The notes below the pieces were generated by a model. It saw only the letters and a list, made by a program, of their open reading frames with translations, did no database searches and was not told the origin of the DNA. A stretch of 64,000 nt of DNA, taken from Nocardioides guangzhouensis (lineage in GTDB: Bacteria; Actinomycetota; Actinomycetes; Propionibacteriales; Nocardioidaceae). This document shows positions 42,029-49,721 of the stretch, one piece after another. The position numbers and the translations under genes were made by a program. Numbering within the stretch: the first letter of the stretch is position 1; the number at the start of each line of letters is the position of its first letter. The stretch spans positions 1-64,000 of the forward strand of contig NZ_SDKM01000011.1 in NCBI RefSeq assembly GCF_004519545.1, in the 5' to 3' direction.

Positions 42029-44194
42029 TCAGCGACCGGCCGGGGCCAAGCCGGGCTCGGTCTCGTCCGTGTCGGTGTCGTCGTCGGTGGTGGCGGCGGC
42101 CTCGAGCTCCACGAGCTCGGCCTCCACGTCGATGGTCGGCAGCACCCGGTCCAGCCAGGCCGGGACCCACCAGTTCCACTTGCCCAGGAGTGCCATGGTC
42201 GCGGGGACCAGGACCATCCGGACCACGGTGGCGTCGAGGAAGATCGCGGTCGCCATGCCCAGGCCGAGCATCTTCACCACCACGTCGACCTCGGTGGCGA
42301 ACCCCAGGAAGACGGCGACCATGATCGCGGCGGCGGACGAGATCACCCGGCCGGTGTCGGACAGGCCGCGGATCACGCTGGCGTGCGCGTCCCCGGTGTC
42401 GAGCCAGCTCTCCCGGACCCGCGAGAGCAGGAACACCTCGTAGTCCATCGACAGGCCGAACAGGATCGCGAAGATCAGGATCGGCACCCAGCTGGAGACC
42501 GGCATCGCGTGGTCGAGGCCGAGCAGCTCCACGCCCCAGCCCCACTGGAAGACCGCCACCAGCACGCCGTACGCCGCGCCGATGGAGAGCAGGTTCATCA
42601 CCGCCGCCTTGAGCGGCACCAGCACGGACCGGAACACCATGGCCAGCACCAGCACCGAGGTCAGGACCACGAAGGCGATCACCAGCCACAGCCGCTCGGC
42701 CAGCATCTCCGCGATGTCCGAGAACATCGCCGTGGTGCCCGTGAGCTGGGCGCCGTCGGGCAGCTGCCTGCGGACCTCGTCGACCAGGCGGGCGGTGCGC
42801 TCGTCGGAGGGGCCGAACGCCGGCTCCGCGTCGAACACCAGGATCGCCTTGTCGGGGGACTCCACCGGCGGGGTCACCGCGACGATGTCGTCGCGGGCCT
42901 CGAGGTCGGCGGCCACCTGGGCGGCCTCCTCCGGCGTGGTCTTCTCACGGTCGAGGACGACGGTGAGCGGGCCGTTGGCGCCCGGGCCGAACTCGTCGGA
43001 GACCAGGTCGAAGGCACGACGGGTGGTGGTCTCGGTCGACTGGCTGCTGGCGTCCTGCGGCCAGGTGCGCATGCCCAGCGCGGGCAGCGCGATCACGATC
43101 ATCAGCAGGGCCGCGCCGATCGCCCACGGCAGCGGGCGCCCGGCCACGCGCTGCGCCCAGCGGGCGGTGAGCGGGGCCTTCGTGGACTCGCGGCCCTTGC
43201 GGACCCGGCGGGGGAGCAGCCGGTGGCCGGCGAACCGGGCGAACACCGGGACCAGGGTGAGCGCGGCGGCGGCCACAGTCACCACGGCGATCGCGGTGGC
43301 GAACCCGAACGAGGAGTACGTCGAGAGGCCGGCGAGGCGCAGGCCCATCAGCGAGACCAGCACGGTCGCGGAGGCGAAGACCACCGAGCGGCCGGCGGTG
43401 GCGACCGCCCGTCCGGCGGCCTCCGGGACGTCGAGGCCCCGGCGGAGGAACTCCACGTGCCGGGTGACCAGCAGCAGGGCGTAGTCGATGCCGACGCCGA
43501 GGCCGACCATGCTGGCGACCATCGGGGCGGCGGTGCTGACGTCCATGGTGCCGGCGAGGATGGTGAGCCCGGCGGAGCCGACCACGAGGCCGATCAGCGC
43601 GACGCCCACGGGCAGCCCGGCGCCGATGACCGACCCGAACGCGAGCAGCAGGATCAGCAGCGCGGCGACCACGCCGATCAGCTCGCCGTAGCCCTCCATG
43701 GGTGCCGCAGCGGTGCCGGGCAGCTCGCCCCCGAACTCGACCTGGAAGCCGGCGTCGCGGGTGCCGGCGACGGCGTCCTCGAGCGGCTCGAGGTTCTCCA
43801 TCAGGTCCGGGTGGGTGACCGGCTCGTCGTAGCCGACGACCAGCATCGCGGTGTCGCCGTCGTCGGACATCCGCGGCGGGGTGACGGTCACCGCGTGGTC
43901 CATGGCGAGCAGCGCGGCCGTGAGCCGGTCGAGCTGGGCGGTGGACGGCTGCTGGCCGTCCTCGCCGTGCACGACGACCTGGGCCGAGGCGTTGCCGGCA
44001 CCGGGGACGTGCGCGCGCAGCGTGTCGACGCCCTTCTGGGCCGGGGCGCCGGGGACGTCCCAGTTGTCGACGGGGGTGCCGCCGAACGAGCCGGCGATGC
44101 CGAACACGATCGCCGAGGCGAGGACCCAGGCGGCGAGGGTGCGCCACGGGTGGAGCGCGGCCCCACGGCCGAGCCGGTGCAGGAAGCGAGACAT
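42029..44194 (-). CDS. MMPL-family RND transporter (721 aa)
   Basis: Membrane exporter of the MMPL/RND superfamily. It has two repeats, each with one transmembrane helix, an extracellular loop domain (residues about 45-180 and 385-520) and a five-helix bundle. The proton-relay type motifs are GLGVGIDYALLLVTR in the first half and LFGLSMDYEVFLLSRVRESW in the second. The C-terminus is short and acidic without the long MmpL3-type tail. MMPL proteins move lipids, siderophores or other hydrophobic products, or give drug resistance. The predicted SARP box is upstream and hemerythrin downstream. The substrate is unknown. Confidence 0.93.
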   Translation of the reverse strand: MSRFLHRLGRGAALHPWRTLAAWVLASAIVFGIAGSFGGTPVDNWDVPGAPAQKGVDTLRAHVPGAGNASAQVVVHGEDGQQPSTAQLDRLTAALLAMDHAVTVTPPRMSDDGDTAMLVVGYDEPVTHPDLMENLEPLEDAVAGTRDAGFQVEFGGELPGTAAAPMEGYGELIGVVAALLILLLAFGSVIGAGLPVGVALIGLVVGSAGLTILAGTMDVSTAAPMVASMVGLGVGIDYALLLVTRHVEFLRRGLDVPEAAGRAVATAGRSVVFASATVLVSLMGLRLAGLSTYSSFGFATAIAVVTVAAAALTLVPVFARFAGHRLLPRRVRKGRESTKAPLTARWAQRVAGRPLPWAIGAALLMIVIALPALGMRTWPQDASSQSTETTTRRAFDLVSDEFGPGANGPLTVVLDREKTTPEEAAQVAADLEARDDIVAVTPPVESPDKAILVFDAEPAFGPSDERTARLVDEVRRQLPDGAQLTGTTAMFSDIAEMLAERLWLVIAFVVLTSVLVLAMVFRSVLVPLKAAVMNLLSIGAAYGVLVAVFQWGWGVELLGLDHAMPVSSWVPILIFAILFGLSMDYEVFLLSRVRESWLDTGDAHASVIRGLSDTGRVISSAAAIMVAVFLGFATEVDVVVKMLGLGMATAIFLDATVVRMVLVPATMALLGKWNWWVPAWLDRVLPTIDVEAELVELEAAATTDDDTDTDETEPGLAPAGR

Positions 44195-44230
44195 GGTGGT
44201 TCCTTCGATCAGGTCGTCGTTGACCGGACC

Positions 44231-44273
44231 AGCGTGCGGCGAGCCGCTTGGCTGCCACTTGGGGGTGACTTGG
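44231..44273 (-). promoter_or_regulatory. Predicted SARP box and -10 for the MMPL-hemerythrin operon
   Basis: CTTGG occurs at 44247, 44258 and 44269 on the plus strand, exactly 11 bases apart. Read towards the MMPL gene the nearest unit is CCAAGCG, ending 8 bases before CACGCT (44236-44231). The box edge lies 53 bases before the MMPL ATG at 44194, the same distance as in front of the oxidoreductase at 37703. Confidence 0.7.
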
Positions 44274-44290
44274 AGCCCCCTGCACCAGGC

Positions 44291-44953
44291 TCAGGGGAGC
44301 AGCCCGACCACCTCGACGGCCACCCCGACCGGGTCGACCAGCATGTGCAGGTGCCGTCCCGGGAGCGTGCTGACCGGCCAGCCGGCCTCGCGGGCGCGCG
44401 CGGCCTCGGCGCCGTACGTCGTGCCGAAGGCGAGGTAGGCACAGCGCAGGTGGGACCACGGCGGTGACGGGACGACCGTGTCGAAGTACGACAACGGCAG
44501 CCGCGGCTGCTCGGCGACCACCTCCGCCCGCGTGGCCGGGTCCGGGAACAGCCCGGCCAGGTCCGAGTCGCTCCACCACTCGGTCCAGGGCGGCAGGAGC
44601 CCGTCATCGTCACCCGCCAGCGTGGCCAGCTGGTCGCGCATGCCCGGCGGCGCGGTCCGGGTCGGCCCGGTGGCCTCGGGCAGCGCGGCGTCGACGAAGA
44701 CGCACGCAGTCACCCGACGCTCGGCGGCGAGCGCCGGGACGTAGAGACCGGCGTTGCTGTGCGGGACCAGCGCGAGCGGCCGGTCCTCGGGCAGGTCGGC
44801 CAGGGCTGAGGCCAGCACCTCCGCGGGGGTCGTCCCGGCGGTGCGGGCGACCACGACGTCGGCTCCGGCCGTCCGCAGCCGGTCGGCCACGTCCGCCCAC
44901 ACGCGCGGTCCCAGCAGCGGGCTGGGCAGCAGCGCGAGGGCGGGCGAGGTCAC
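44291..44953 (-). CDS. Alpha/beta-hydrolase-like protein (220 aa)
   Basis: Compact alpha/beta-hydrolase fold. The opening LALLPSPLLGPRVWADVADRL is typical of the first strand and oxyanion region. LALVPHSNAGLYVPAL carries the nucleophile elbow (Ser-x-Asn-x-Gly in place of the usual G-x-S-x-G), and LPGRHLHMLVDP has the C-terminal histidine. The atypical elbow leaves catalysis uncertain. The ATG overlaps the stop codon of the adenosyltransferase gene by four bases, so the two are coupled. The SARP box separates it from the MMPL gene. Confidence 0.75.
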   Translation of the reverse strand: MTSPALALLPSPLLGPRVWADVADRLRTAGADVVVARTAGTTPAEVLASALADLPEDRPLALVPHSNAGLYVPALAAERRVTACVFVDAALPEATGPTRTAPPGMRDQLATLAGDDDGLLPPWTEWWSDSDLAGLFPDPATRAEVVAEQPRLPLSYFDTVVPSPPWSHLRCAYLAFGTTYGAEAARAREAGWPVSTLPGRHLHMLVDPVGVAVEVVGLLP

Positions 44954-45570
44954 TCCGCCGGGCTCTCCGGGATCTCTCCGGAACTTCTCTCCCCGCCGGG
45001 TATCCAGAGCACGTCACCGTGCTCCTTGTTGGCGTGACGCGCGAGGATGAACAGCAGGTCGGACAGTCGGTTGAGGTACGTGAGGGCGAGGACGTTCATG
45101 GTCTCGCCGTGCTCGTGGTGGGCCGCCCACCCCGCCCGCTCGGCCCGGCGTACGACGGTGCGCGCGACGTGCAGGTGCGCCGCCGCCACCGTGCCGCCGT
45201 TGAGGATGAACGACCGCAGCGCCGGCAGCTCCTCGTTGAAGGCGTCGCACCAGGCCTCGAGCCGGTCGACGTACTCCTGCTCGATGCGCAGCGGCGGGTA
45301 CGTCGGGTCCGGGACCACCGGCGTGCACAGGTCCGCGCCGACGTCGAACAGGTCGTTCTGCACCGTGGTCAGCACCCGCACCACGTCCTCGGACAGTCCG
45401 CCGGGAGCCAGGCCGCCGTGCGCCAGCGCCACCCCGAGGTGCGCGTTGGCCTCGTCGACGCAGGCGTAGGCCTCGAGCCGCAGGTCGTTCTTGGACGTGA
45501 CGCTCATGTCGCCGAGCCGCGTCTGGCCGGCGTCGCCGGTGCGGGTGTAGATGCGGGTGAGGTTGACCAT
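44950..45570 (-). CDS. PduO-type ATP:cob(I)alamin adenosyltransferase (206 aa)
   Basis: Makes adenosylcobalamin, the cofactor of radical mutases. Family motifs are IYTRTGDAGQTRLGDMS at the N-terminus, VQNDLFDVGADLC, FILNGGTVAAAHLHVARTVVRRAER (ATP- and corrin-binding arginines) and YLNRLSDLLFILAR. The adenosylcobalamin-dependent mutase gene meaA starts 570 bases away on the other strand, a sensible functional neighbour. TACGCT seven bases before the ATG suggests a leaderless transcript. Confidence 0.95.
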   Translation of the reverse strand: MVNLTRIYTRTGDAGQTRLGDMSVTSKNDLRLEAYACVDEANAHLGVALAHGGLAPGGLSEDVVRVLTTVQNDLFDVGADLCTPVVPDPTYPPLRIEQEYVDRLEAWCDAFNEELPALRSFILNGGTVAAAHLHVARTVVRRAERAGWAAHHEHGETMNVLALTYLNRLSDLLFILARHANKEHGDVLWIPGGERSSGEIPESPAE

Positions 45571-45577
45571 GGCGCCG

Positions 45578-45583
45578 AGCGTA
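45578..45583 (-). promoter_or_regulatory. Leaderless-type -10 of the adenosyltransferase gene
   Basis: On the minus strand TACGCT (TANNNT) lies seven bases before the ATG at 45570. No ribosome-binding site is present. Confidence 0.45.
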
Positions 45584-45752
45584 GTGCCGGCGCCGACCTG
45601 CGGGTGTTCCGGGCATGCCTGTGGCCGCTGCGGGTACGACACAGTCAAATTCCAGATGAGATGAAGCAACCCCACAGGCCGATGACGCGTCATGGTGAGT
45701 ACCGAGCGTCATCAACGGAGACAATCGGGTGTGTCCGATGAGGGAGCGAGTC

Positions 45753-46061
45753 ATGGACATCGTGCACGACGGGCCCCGGCTCGTCCTGACCGGGGAGTTC
45801 GACGTCCGCAGCACCATGGACGTGCGCGCCGCCATCCACGAGCGGCTGCGCGGGTGCGACGAGGACCTGATCGTGGACCTGACCGGCGTCACGGCGGTCG
45901 ACGTGATCGCGCTGCGGGTGCTGGCCGCGGCCACCGTCGCCGCCGAGCGTGAGGGGCGGCACCTGACGCTTCGCGGCGCCGGACCTGCCGTGCGCCGCAT
46001 GCTCCACCTGTCCCGGCTGATCCGGGTGGTCGAGCTCGAGCGGGCGGTGGCCACCGCCTGA
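45753..46061 (+). CDS. STAS-domain protein, anti-sigma factor antagonist-like (102 aa)
   Basis: A single STAS domain: GPRLVLTGEFDVRSTMDVRAAI, then LIVDLTGVTAVDVIALRVL around the phosphorylation-loop position, then LRGAGPAVRRMLHLSRLIRVVEL. The usual phosphoacceptor Ser/Thr of SpoIIAA-type proteins (D-S/T-S/T-G) appears to be replaced by TAVDVIAL, so classic kinase control is doubtful. No anti-sigma factor or sigma gene is adjacent. The ATG at 45753 has GGGAG six bases upstream; an upstream GTG in frame lacks this. Confidence 0.85.
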   Translation: MDIVHDGPRLVLTGEFDVRSTMDVRAAIHERLRGCDEDLIVDLTGVTAVDVIALRVLAAATVAAEREGRHLTLRGAGPAVRRMLHLSRLIRVVELERAVATA

Positions 46062-46108
46062 CCCTCACCGCGCCCGACGGACGCCCGTGTTGGGTATCCC
46101 ACAGCCTG

Positions 46109-46137
46109 TTACCGACGCGTCAGCTTCGCTCTACGCT
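46109..46137 (+). promoter_or_regulatory. Leaderless-type promoter of meaA
   Basis: TTACCG (46109-46114), a 17-base spacer and TACGCT (46132-46137) form a good sigma-70-like promoter ending six bases before the meaA ATG, so the transcript should begin at or next to the start codon. Confidence 0.6.
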
Positions 46138-46143
46138 CCCCTC

Positions 46144-48177
46144 ATGAGCACCTCTGGTGAGTCTGCGCCCGCCCCCGGCCGTCCCGCGAAGGACCGGCCC
46201 TGGGTGATGCGGACGTACGCTGGCCACTCGACGGCCGAGGCGTCCAACGCGCTCTACCGCACCAACCTGGCCAAGGGGCAGACTGGCCTCTCGGTCGCCT
46301 TCGACCTGCCCACGCAGACCGGCTACGACCCCGACTCCCCGCTGGCGCGCGGCGAGGTCGGCAAGGTCGGCGTGCCCGTGCCGCACCTCGGCGAGATGCG
46401 CAAGCTGTTCGACCAGATCCCGCTCACGGAGATGAACACCTCCATGACGATCAACGCGACGGCCATGTGGCTGCTCGCGCTCTACCAGGTCGCCGCGGAG
46501 GAGCAGAACTCGGCACTGGACCCGGCCGAGGTGGCCGCCCAGCTGGCCGGCACCACCCAGAACGACATCATCAAGGAATACCTCTCCCGCGGGACCTACG
46601 TGTTCCCGCCCGAGCACTCGCTGCGGCTGATCAGCGACGTCATCGCCTACACCGTCCACCAGATCCCCCGGTGGAACCCGATCAACATCTGCAGCTACCA
46701 CCTGCAGGAGGCTGGCGCGACGCCGCAGCAGGAGCTCGCCTACGCGCTGTGCACGGCGATCGCGGTGCTCGACACCGTGAAGAACTCGGGCCAGGTCTCC
46801 GACGAGGACTTCGGGTCAGTGGTCGGCCGGATCTCCTTCTTCGTCAATGCCGGCGTCCGGTTCGTCGAGGAGATGTGCAAGATGCGCGCCTTCGTCGAGC
46901 TCTGGGACGAGATCACCCGCGAGCGCTACGGCGTGCAGGACCCGAAGATGCGCCGGTTCCGGTACGGCGTGCAGGTCAACTCGCTGGGCCTGACCGAGGC
47001 GCAGCCCGAGAACAACGTGCAGCGGATCGTGCTCGAGATGCTGGGCGTGACGCTGTCGAAGGACGCCCGGGCGCGCGCCGTACAGCTGCCCGCGTGGAAC
47101 GAGGCGCTCGGCCTGCCCCGTCCGTGGGACCAGCAGTGGTCGCTGCGGCTGCAGCAGGTGCTGGCCTTCGAGTCCGACCTGCTGGAGTACGACGACATCT
47201 TCGACGGCTCGCACGTGGTCGAGGCGAAGGTGCGCGAGCTGGTCGAGGGCGCGAAGGCCGAGATGGACCGGGTGCAGGCGATGGGCGGCGCGATCGCCGC
47301 CGTCGAGTCCGGCTACATGAAGTCCGAGCTGGTCTCCGCGCACGCCGCCCGCCGGGCCCGGATCGAGTCCGGCGAGGAGAAGATCGTCGGCGTCAACGTC
47401 TACGAGACGACCGAGCCGTCCCCGCTCACCGCCGACCTCGACGCCGCGATCATGGCCGCCGACCCGCAGGCCGAGGCGTCCGCGCTGCGCTCGGTGGAGG
47501 AGTGGAAGGCGCAGCGCGACGAGTCCGCGGTCGCCGAGGCGCTGGCCCGGCTGGCCTCGGACGCCAAGACCGGCACCAACCTGATGGAGGCCACCCTGGC
47601 CGCGGCCCGGGCGGGTGCGACCACGGGGGAGTGGGCCGGGACCCTGCGCGAGGTGTTCGGGGAGTTCCGGGCGCCGACCGGCGTGAGCGGTGCCGTCGGC
47701 GCGGCGGACGCGGGGGCCGAGCTGGCCGAGGTGCGCGAGGCGGTCCGGCGCACCGGCGAGGAGCTCGGCGGCCGGCTCCGGCTGCTGGTCGGCAAGCCGG
47801 GCCTCGACGGGCACTCCAACGGCGCCGAGCAGGTCGCGGTGCGTGCCCGCGACGCCGGGTTCGAGGTGATCTACCAGGGCATCCGGCTCACCCCGGAGCA
47901 GATCGTCGCGGCCGCGGTGGCCGAGGACGTGCACTGCGTGGGCCTGTCCATCCTGTCCGGCTCGCACATGGAGCTGGTGCCCGCGGTGCTCGACGGGCTG
48001 GAGGCTGCCGGCCTGGGCGACGTACCGGTGATCGTCGGCGGGATCATCCCCGACTCCGACGCCCGGCGGCTGACCGAGCGCGGCGTGGCCGCGGTCTACA
48101 CACCCAAGGACTTCGGGCTCACCGGGATCATGGGCGGGATCGTCGAGGTCATCCGGAACGCCAACGGGCTGGACTGA
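46144..48177 (+). CDS. meaA: MeaA-type adenosylcobalamin-dependent mutase, probably ethylmalonyl-CoA mutase (677 aa)
   Basis: Single-chain acyl-CoA mutase. The TIM-barrel part has GLSVAFDLPTQTGYDPDSPLARGEVGKVG and MNTSMTINATAMWLLALYQVAAEEQ, typical of the MeaA group and distinct from the MCM large subunit. The C-terminal B12 domain has the base-off motif in KPGLDGHSNGAEQ near 555-560 (DxHxxG), followed by the GLSILSGSHMEL loop. Ethylmalonyl-CoA mutase converts ethylmalonyl-CoA to methylsuccinyl-CoA for acetyl-CoA assimilation. Crotonyl-CoA carboxylase/reductase is not in this window, so pathway membership is inference. Methylmalonyl-CoA mutase is the alternative. Confidence 0.9.
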   Translation: MSTSGESAPAPGRPAKDRPWVMRTYAGHSTAEASNALYRTNLAKGQTGLSVAFDLPTQTGYDPDSPLARGEVGKVGVPVPHLGEMRKLFDQIPLTEMNTSMTINATAMWLLALYQVAAEEQNSALDPAEVAAQLAGTTQNDIIKEYLSRGTYVFPPEHSLRLISDVIAYTVHQIPRWNPINICSYHLQEAGATPQQELAYALCTAIAVLDTVKNSGQVSDEDFGSVVGRISFFVNAGVRFVEEMCKMRAFVELWDEITRERYGVQDPKMRRFRYGVQVNSLGLTEAQPENNVQRIVLEMLGVTLSKDARARAVQLPAWNEALGLPRPWDQQWSLRLQQVLAFESDLLEYDDIFDGSHVVEAKVRELVEGAKAEMDRVQAMGGAIAAVESGYMKSELVSAHAARRARIESGEEKIVGVNVYETTEPSPLTADLDAAIMAADPQAEASALRSVEEWKAQRDESAVAEALARLASDAKTGTNLMEATLAAARAGATTGEWAGTLREVFGEFRAPTGVSGAVGAADAGAELAEVREAVRRTGEELGGRLRLLVGKPGLDGHSNGAEQVAVRARDAGFEVIYQGIRLTPEQIVAAAVAEDVHCVGLSILSGSHMELVPAVLDGLEAAGLGDVPVIVGGIIPDSDARRLTERGVAAVYTPKDFGLTGIMGGIVEVIRNANGLD

Positions 48178-48194
48178 TCCGCGCGGTCGGCCCC

Positions 48195-48200
48195 TAGGGT
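48195..48200 (+). promoter_or_regulatory. Leaderless-type -10 of the GNAT gene
   Basis: TAGGGT ends six bases before the ATG at 48207 and there is no ribosome-binding site between them. Confidence 0.5.
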
Positions 48201-48206
48201 CGGCGC

Positions 48207-49001
48207 ATGGACGTCCGCTCGCTCGCCTTCCGCACCGACCTCGCCCTGCTGGTCCTCGGCGGCAGCCTGGTCGAGGACCACGACACCCACCTCGTGGTGC
48301 GCACCCCGGCCAACCCGGGGTTCCACTGGGGGAACTTCTACCTGCTGGCCTCCCCGCCGGCCGCGGGGGACGTGGACGCGCTGCTGACGGCGTACGACGC
48401 GGACTTCCCGGAGAGCACCCACCGCGCCCTCGGGGTGGACGGGACCGCGGACCAGTCGGCGGCACTGGCGCCGCTGGTCGCGGCCGGCCCCGCGCTGGAC
48501 GCCGGGACCGTGATGACGGCGAGGAGCGTGCACGCACCGCCGCGCCCGAACACCGAGGCGGAGCTGCGGCCGCTGACCTCGGACGACGACTGGGCGAAGC
48601 GGGTCGAGGTGTCGGCGGCCTGCCACCCGGAGTACCCCCGCGAGCAGTACCTCGACTTCGCGACCCGCAAGGCGACCTACGAGCGTGGCCTGGTGGAGGC
48701 CGGGCACGGCGCCTGGTGGGGTGCGTTCCTCGACGGCCGGCTGGTCTCGGGGATGGGGCTGATGCGGGCCGGCGCGGGCCTGGCGCGATTCCAGAGCGTG
48801 GAGACGCACCCCGACTTCCGGGGCCGGGGCCTGGCCGGCACCCTCGTGCACCACGTCGGGGCCTGGGGCCTCAGCGAGCTCGGCGCCCGCACCCTGGTCA
48901 TGGTCGCCGACCCGGAGTACCTCGCGGCGCGGATCTATCGATCGTGCGGCTTCGTCGACTCCGAGGTGCAGACCCAGCTGGTCCAGCTCACGCGCTCTTG
49001 A
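48207..49001 (+). CDS. GNAT-family N-acetyltransferase (264 aa)
   Basis: The C-terminal half is a GNAT domain. Its acetyl-CoA loop is in VETHPDFRGRGLAGTLVHH (the R/Q-x-x-G-x-G/A motif), and the end MVADPEYLAARIYRSCGFVDSE is the typical last strand and helix. The first 110 residues form a separate alpha/beta region (FHWGNFYLLASPPAAGDVDALL), so it may be a degenerate second GNAT domain. The substrate is unknown. It is expressed on its own from a leaderless-type promoter and ends in a region with a dispersed inverted repeat. Confidence 0.88.
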   Translation: MDVRSLAFRTDLALLVLGGSLVEDHDTHLVVRTPANPGFHWGNFYLLASPPAAGDVDALLTAYDADFPESTHRALGVDGTADQSAALAPLVAAGPALDAGTVMTARSVHAPPRPNTEAELRPLTSDDDWAKRVEVSAACHPEYPREQYLDFATRKATYERGLVEAGHGAWWGAFLDGRLVSGMGLMRAGAGLARFQSVETHPDFRGRGLAGTLVHHVGAWGLSELGARTLVMVADPEYLAARIYRSCGFVDSEVQTQLVQLTRS

Positions 49002-49026
49002 CCCGCGGGCGGCCAGGTCGAGCGCA

Positions 49027-49131
49027 CCGCTGGTCGAGGAGCCAGCGCCAGCGAGCATCTCGAAACCGAGGGGGCACCCGCGGGCGGCCTTGGTTTCGAG
49101 ACGGGCGCAGCCCGCCCTCCTCAACCAGCGG
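49027..49131. repeat. Paired inverted repeat of a dispersed intergenic family
   Basis: A 41-base arm at 49027-49067 runs from CCGCTGGTCGAGGAG to TCTCGAAACC. It is mirrored at 49092-49131, which runs from GGTTTCGAGA to CTCCTCAACCAGCGG. Each arm also holds a small internal hairpin-like core (GCCAGCG..., GGGCGCAGCCCG). I recall closely similar arms being common between genes of Nocardioides and relatives. It lies between convergent genes and may act as a bidirectional terminator. Confidence 0.8.
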
Positions 49132-49157
49132 TCCGCCGAGCCGTGGGAAATGGCGGG

Positions 49158-49655
49158 CTACCAGCCCCAGGAGCCGGGCGGACCCTTGAACGGTCCGACC
49201 ACGCGATCGGTGATCCAGCCGCCGTAGAAACCGCCCTCCTGGGCCCGGACCACCTCGCCGTCGACGGTGCACCGGTCGACCAGGGCGGGCATCACGGCGA
49301 CGTGGTCGAGGAGCGCCTCGAAGCCGCCGGTCGGCTCCGGGTAGGTCCACGCCGCGCGCGCCGCCGTACGGCGTGGGATGACGAGGTCGAAGTACGCCGC
49401 CCGCCCCTTCCACTCGCAGTACGTCGCCCCGACGACCGCATGGAGCACGTCGGCGGCGAAAGCCGAACGAGGCAGGTAGTACGTCGGCGGATGACTGGTC
49501 TCGAGCACCCGCAGACTGCGGTCGGTGCTGGCGACGACGATGCCGCCCAACTCGACCTCGACCCGCTCGGGACTCGGCGCGACCCGCGGCGGGCGCGGGT
49601 AGTCCCAGACCGACTCCTGGCCGGCTCCGGCCGGCTCGGGGACGGGTCTGCGCAC
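49158..49655 (-). CDS. DUF427-domain protein (165 aa)
   Basis: Contains the DUF427 beta-barrel-like fold: VEVELGGIVVASTDRSLRVLETSHPPTYYLP, then HAVVGATYCEWKGRAAYFDLVI, the characteristic C-x-W-K-G-x-A-x-Y-F/W signature. The family function is unknown. The C-terminal segment (VDGEVVRAQEGGFYGGWITDRVVGPFKG) extends the standard domain as in many actinobacterial members. The GTG at 49655 has a -10 (TAGGTT) six bases upstream, so it is probably leaderless. Confidence 0.88.
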   Translation of the reverse strand: MRRPVPEPAGAGQESVWDYPRPPRVAPSPERVEVELGGIVVASTDRSLRVLETSHPPTYYLPRSAFAADVLHAVVGATYCEWKGRAAYFDLVIPRRTAARAAWTYPEPTGGFEALLDHVAVMPALVDRCTVDGEVVRAQEGGFYGGWITDRVVGPFKGPPGSWGW

Positions 49656-49661
49656 GCCCCC

Positions 49662-49667
49662 AACCTA
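49662..49667 (-). promoter_or_regulatory. Leaderless-type -10 of the DUF427 gene
   Basis: TAGGTT on the minus strand ends six bases before the GTG start at 49655. Confidence 0.45.
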
Positions 49668-49675
49668 CGACCGTC

Positions 49676-49710
49676 GCACGAGGTGGCCGTTCGGCGCGCA
49701 AGACGTGGCC
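49676..49710. repeat. GCGCAAGAA-type intergenic repeats, third site
   Basis: GCACGAGGTGGCC (about 49676-49687) and GCGCAAGACGTGGCC (49696-49710) match the repeat family seen at 1-147 and 26402-26470. They fill the short gap between the DUF427 promoter and the end of the M15 peptidase gene. Confidence 0.65.
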
Positions 49711-49721
49711 GCTCGGCGGGG

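Noticed and set aside
44291..44953. Alpha/beta hydrolase as a SARP target with MMPL
   Set aside because: It lies upstream of the box on the same strand and is coupled to the adenosyltransferase gene, so the box cannot drive it in this orientation.
45753..46061. Complete partner-switching (anti-sigma) system around the STAS gene
   Set aside because: No kinase or sigma gene is adjacent and the phosphoacceptor site looks altered; only the STAS protein can be claimed.
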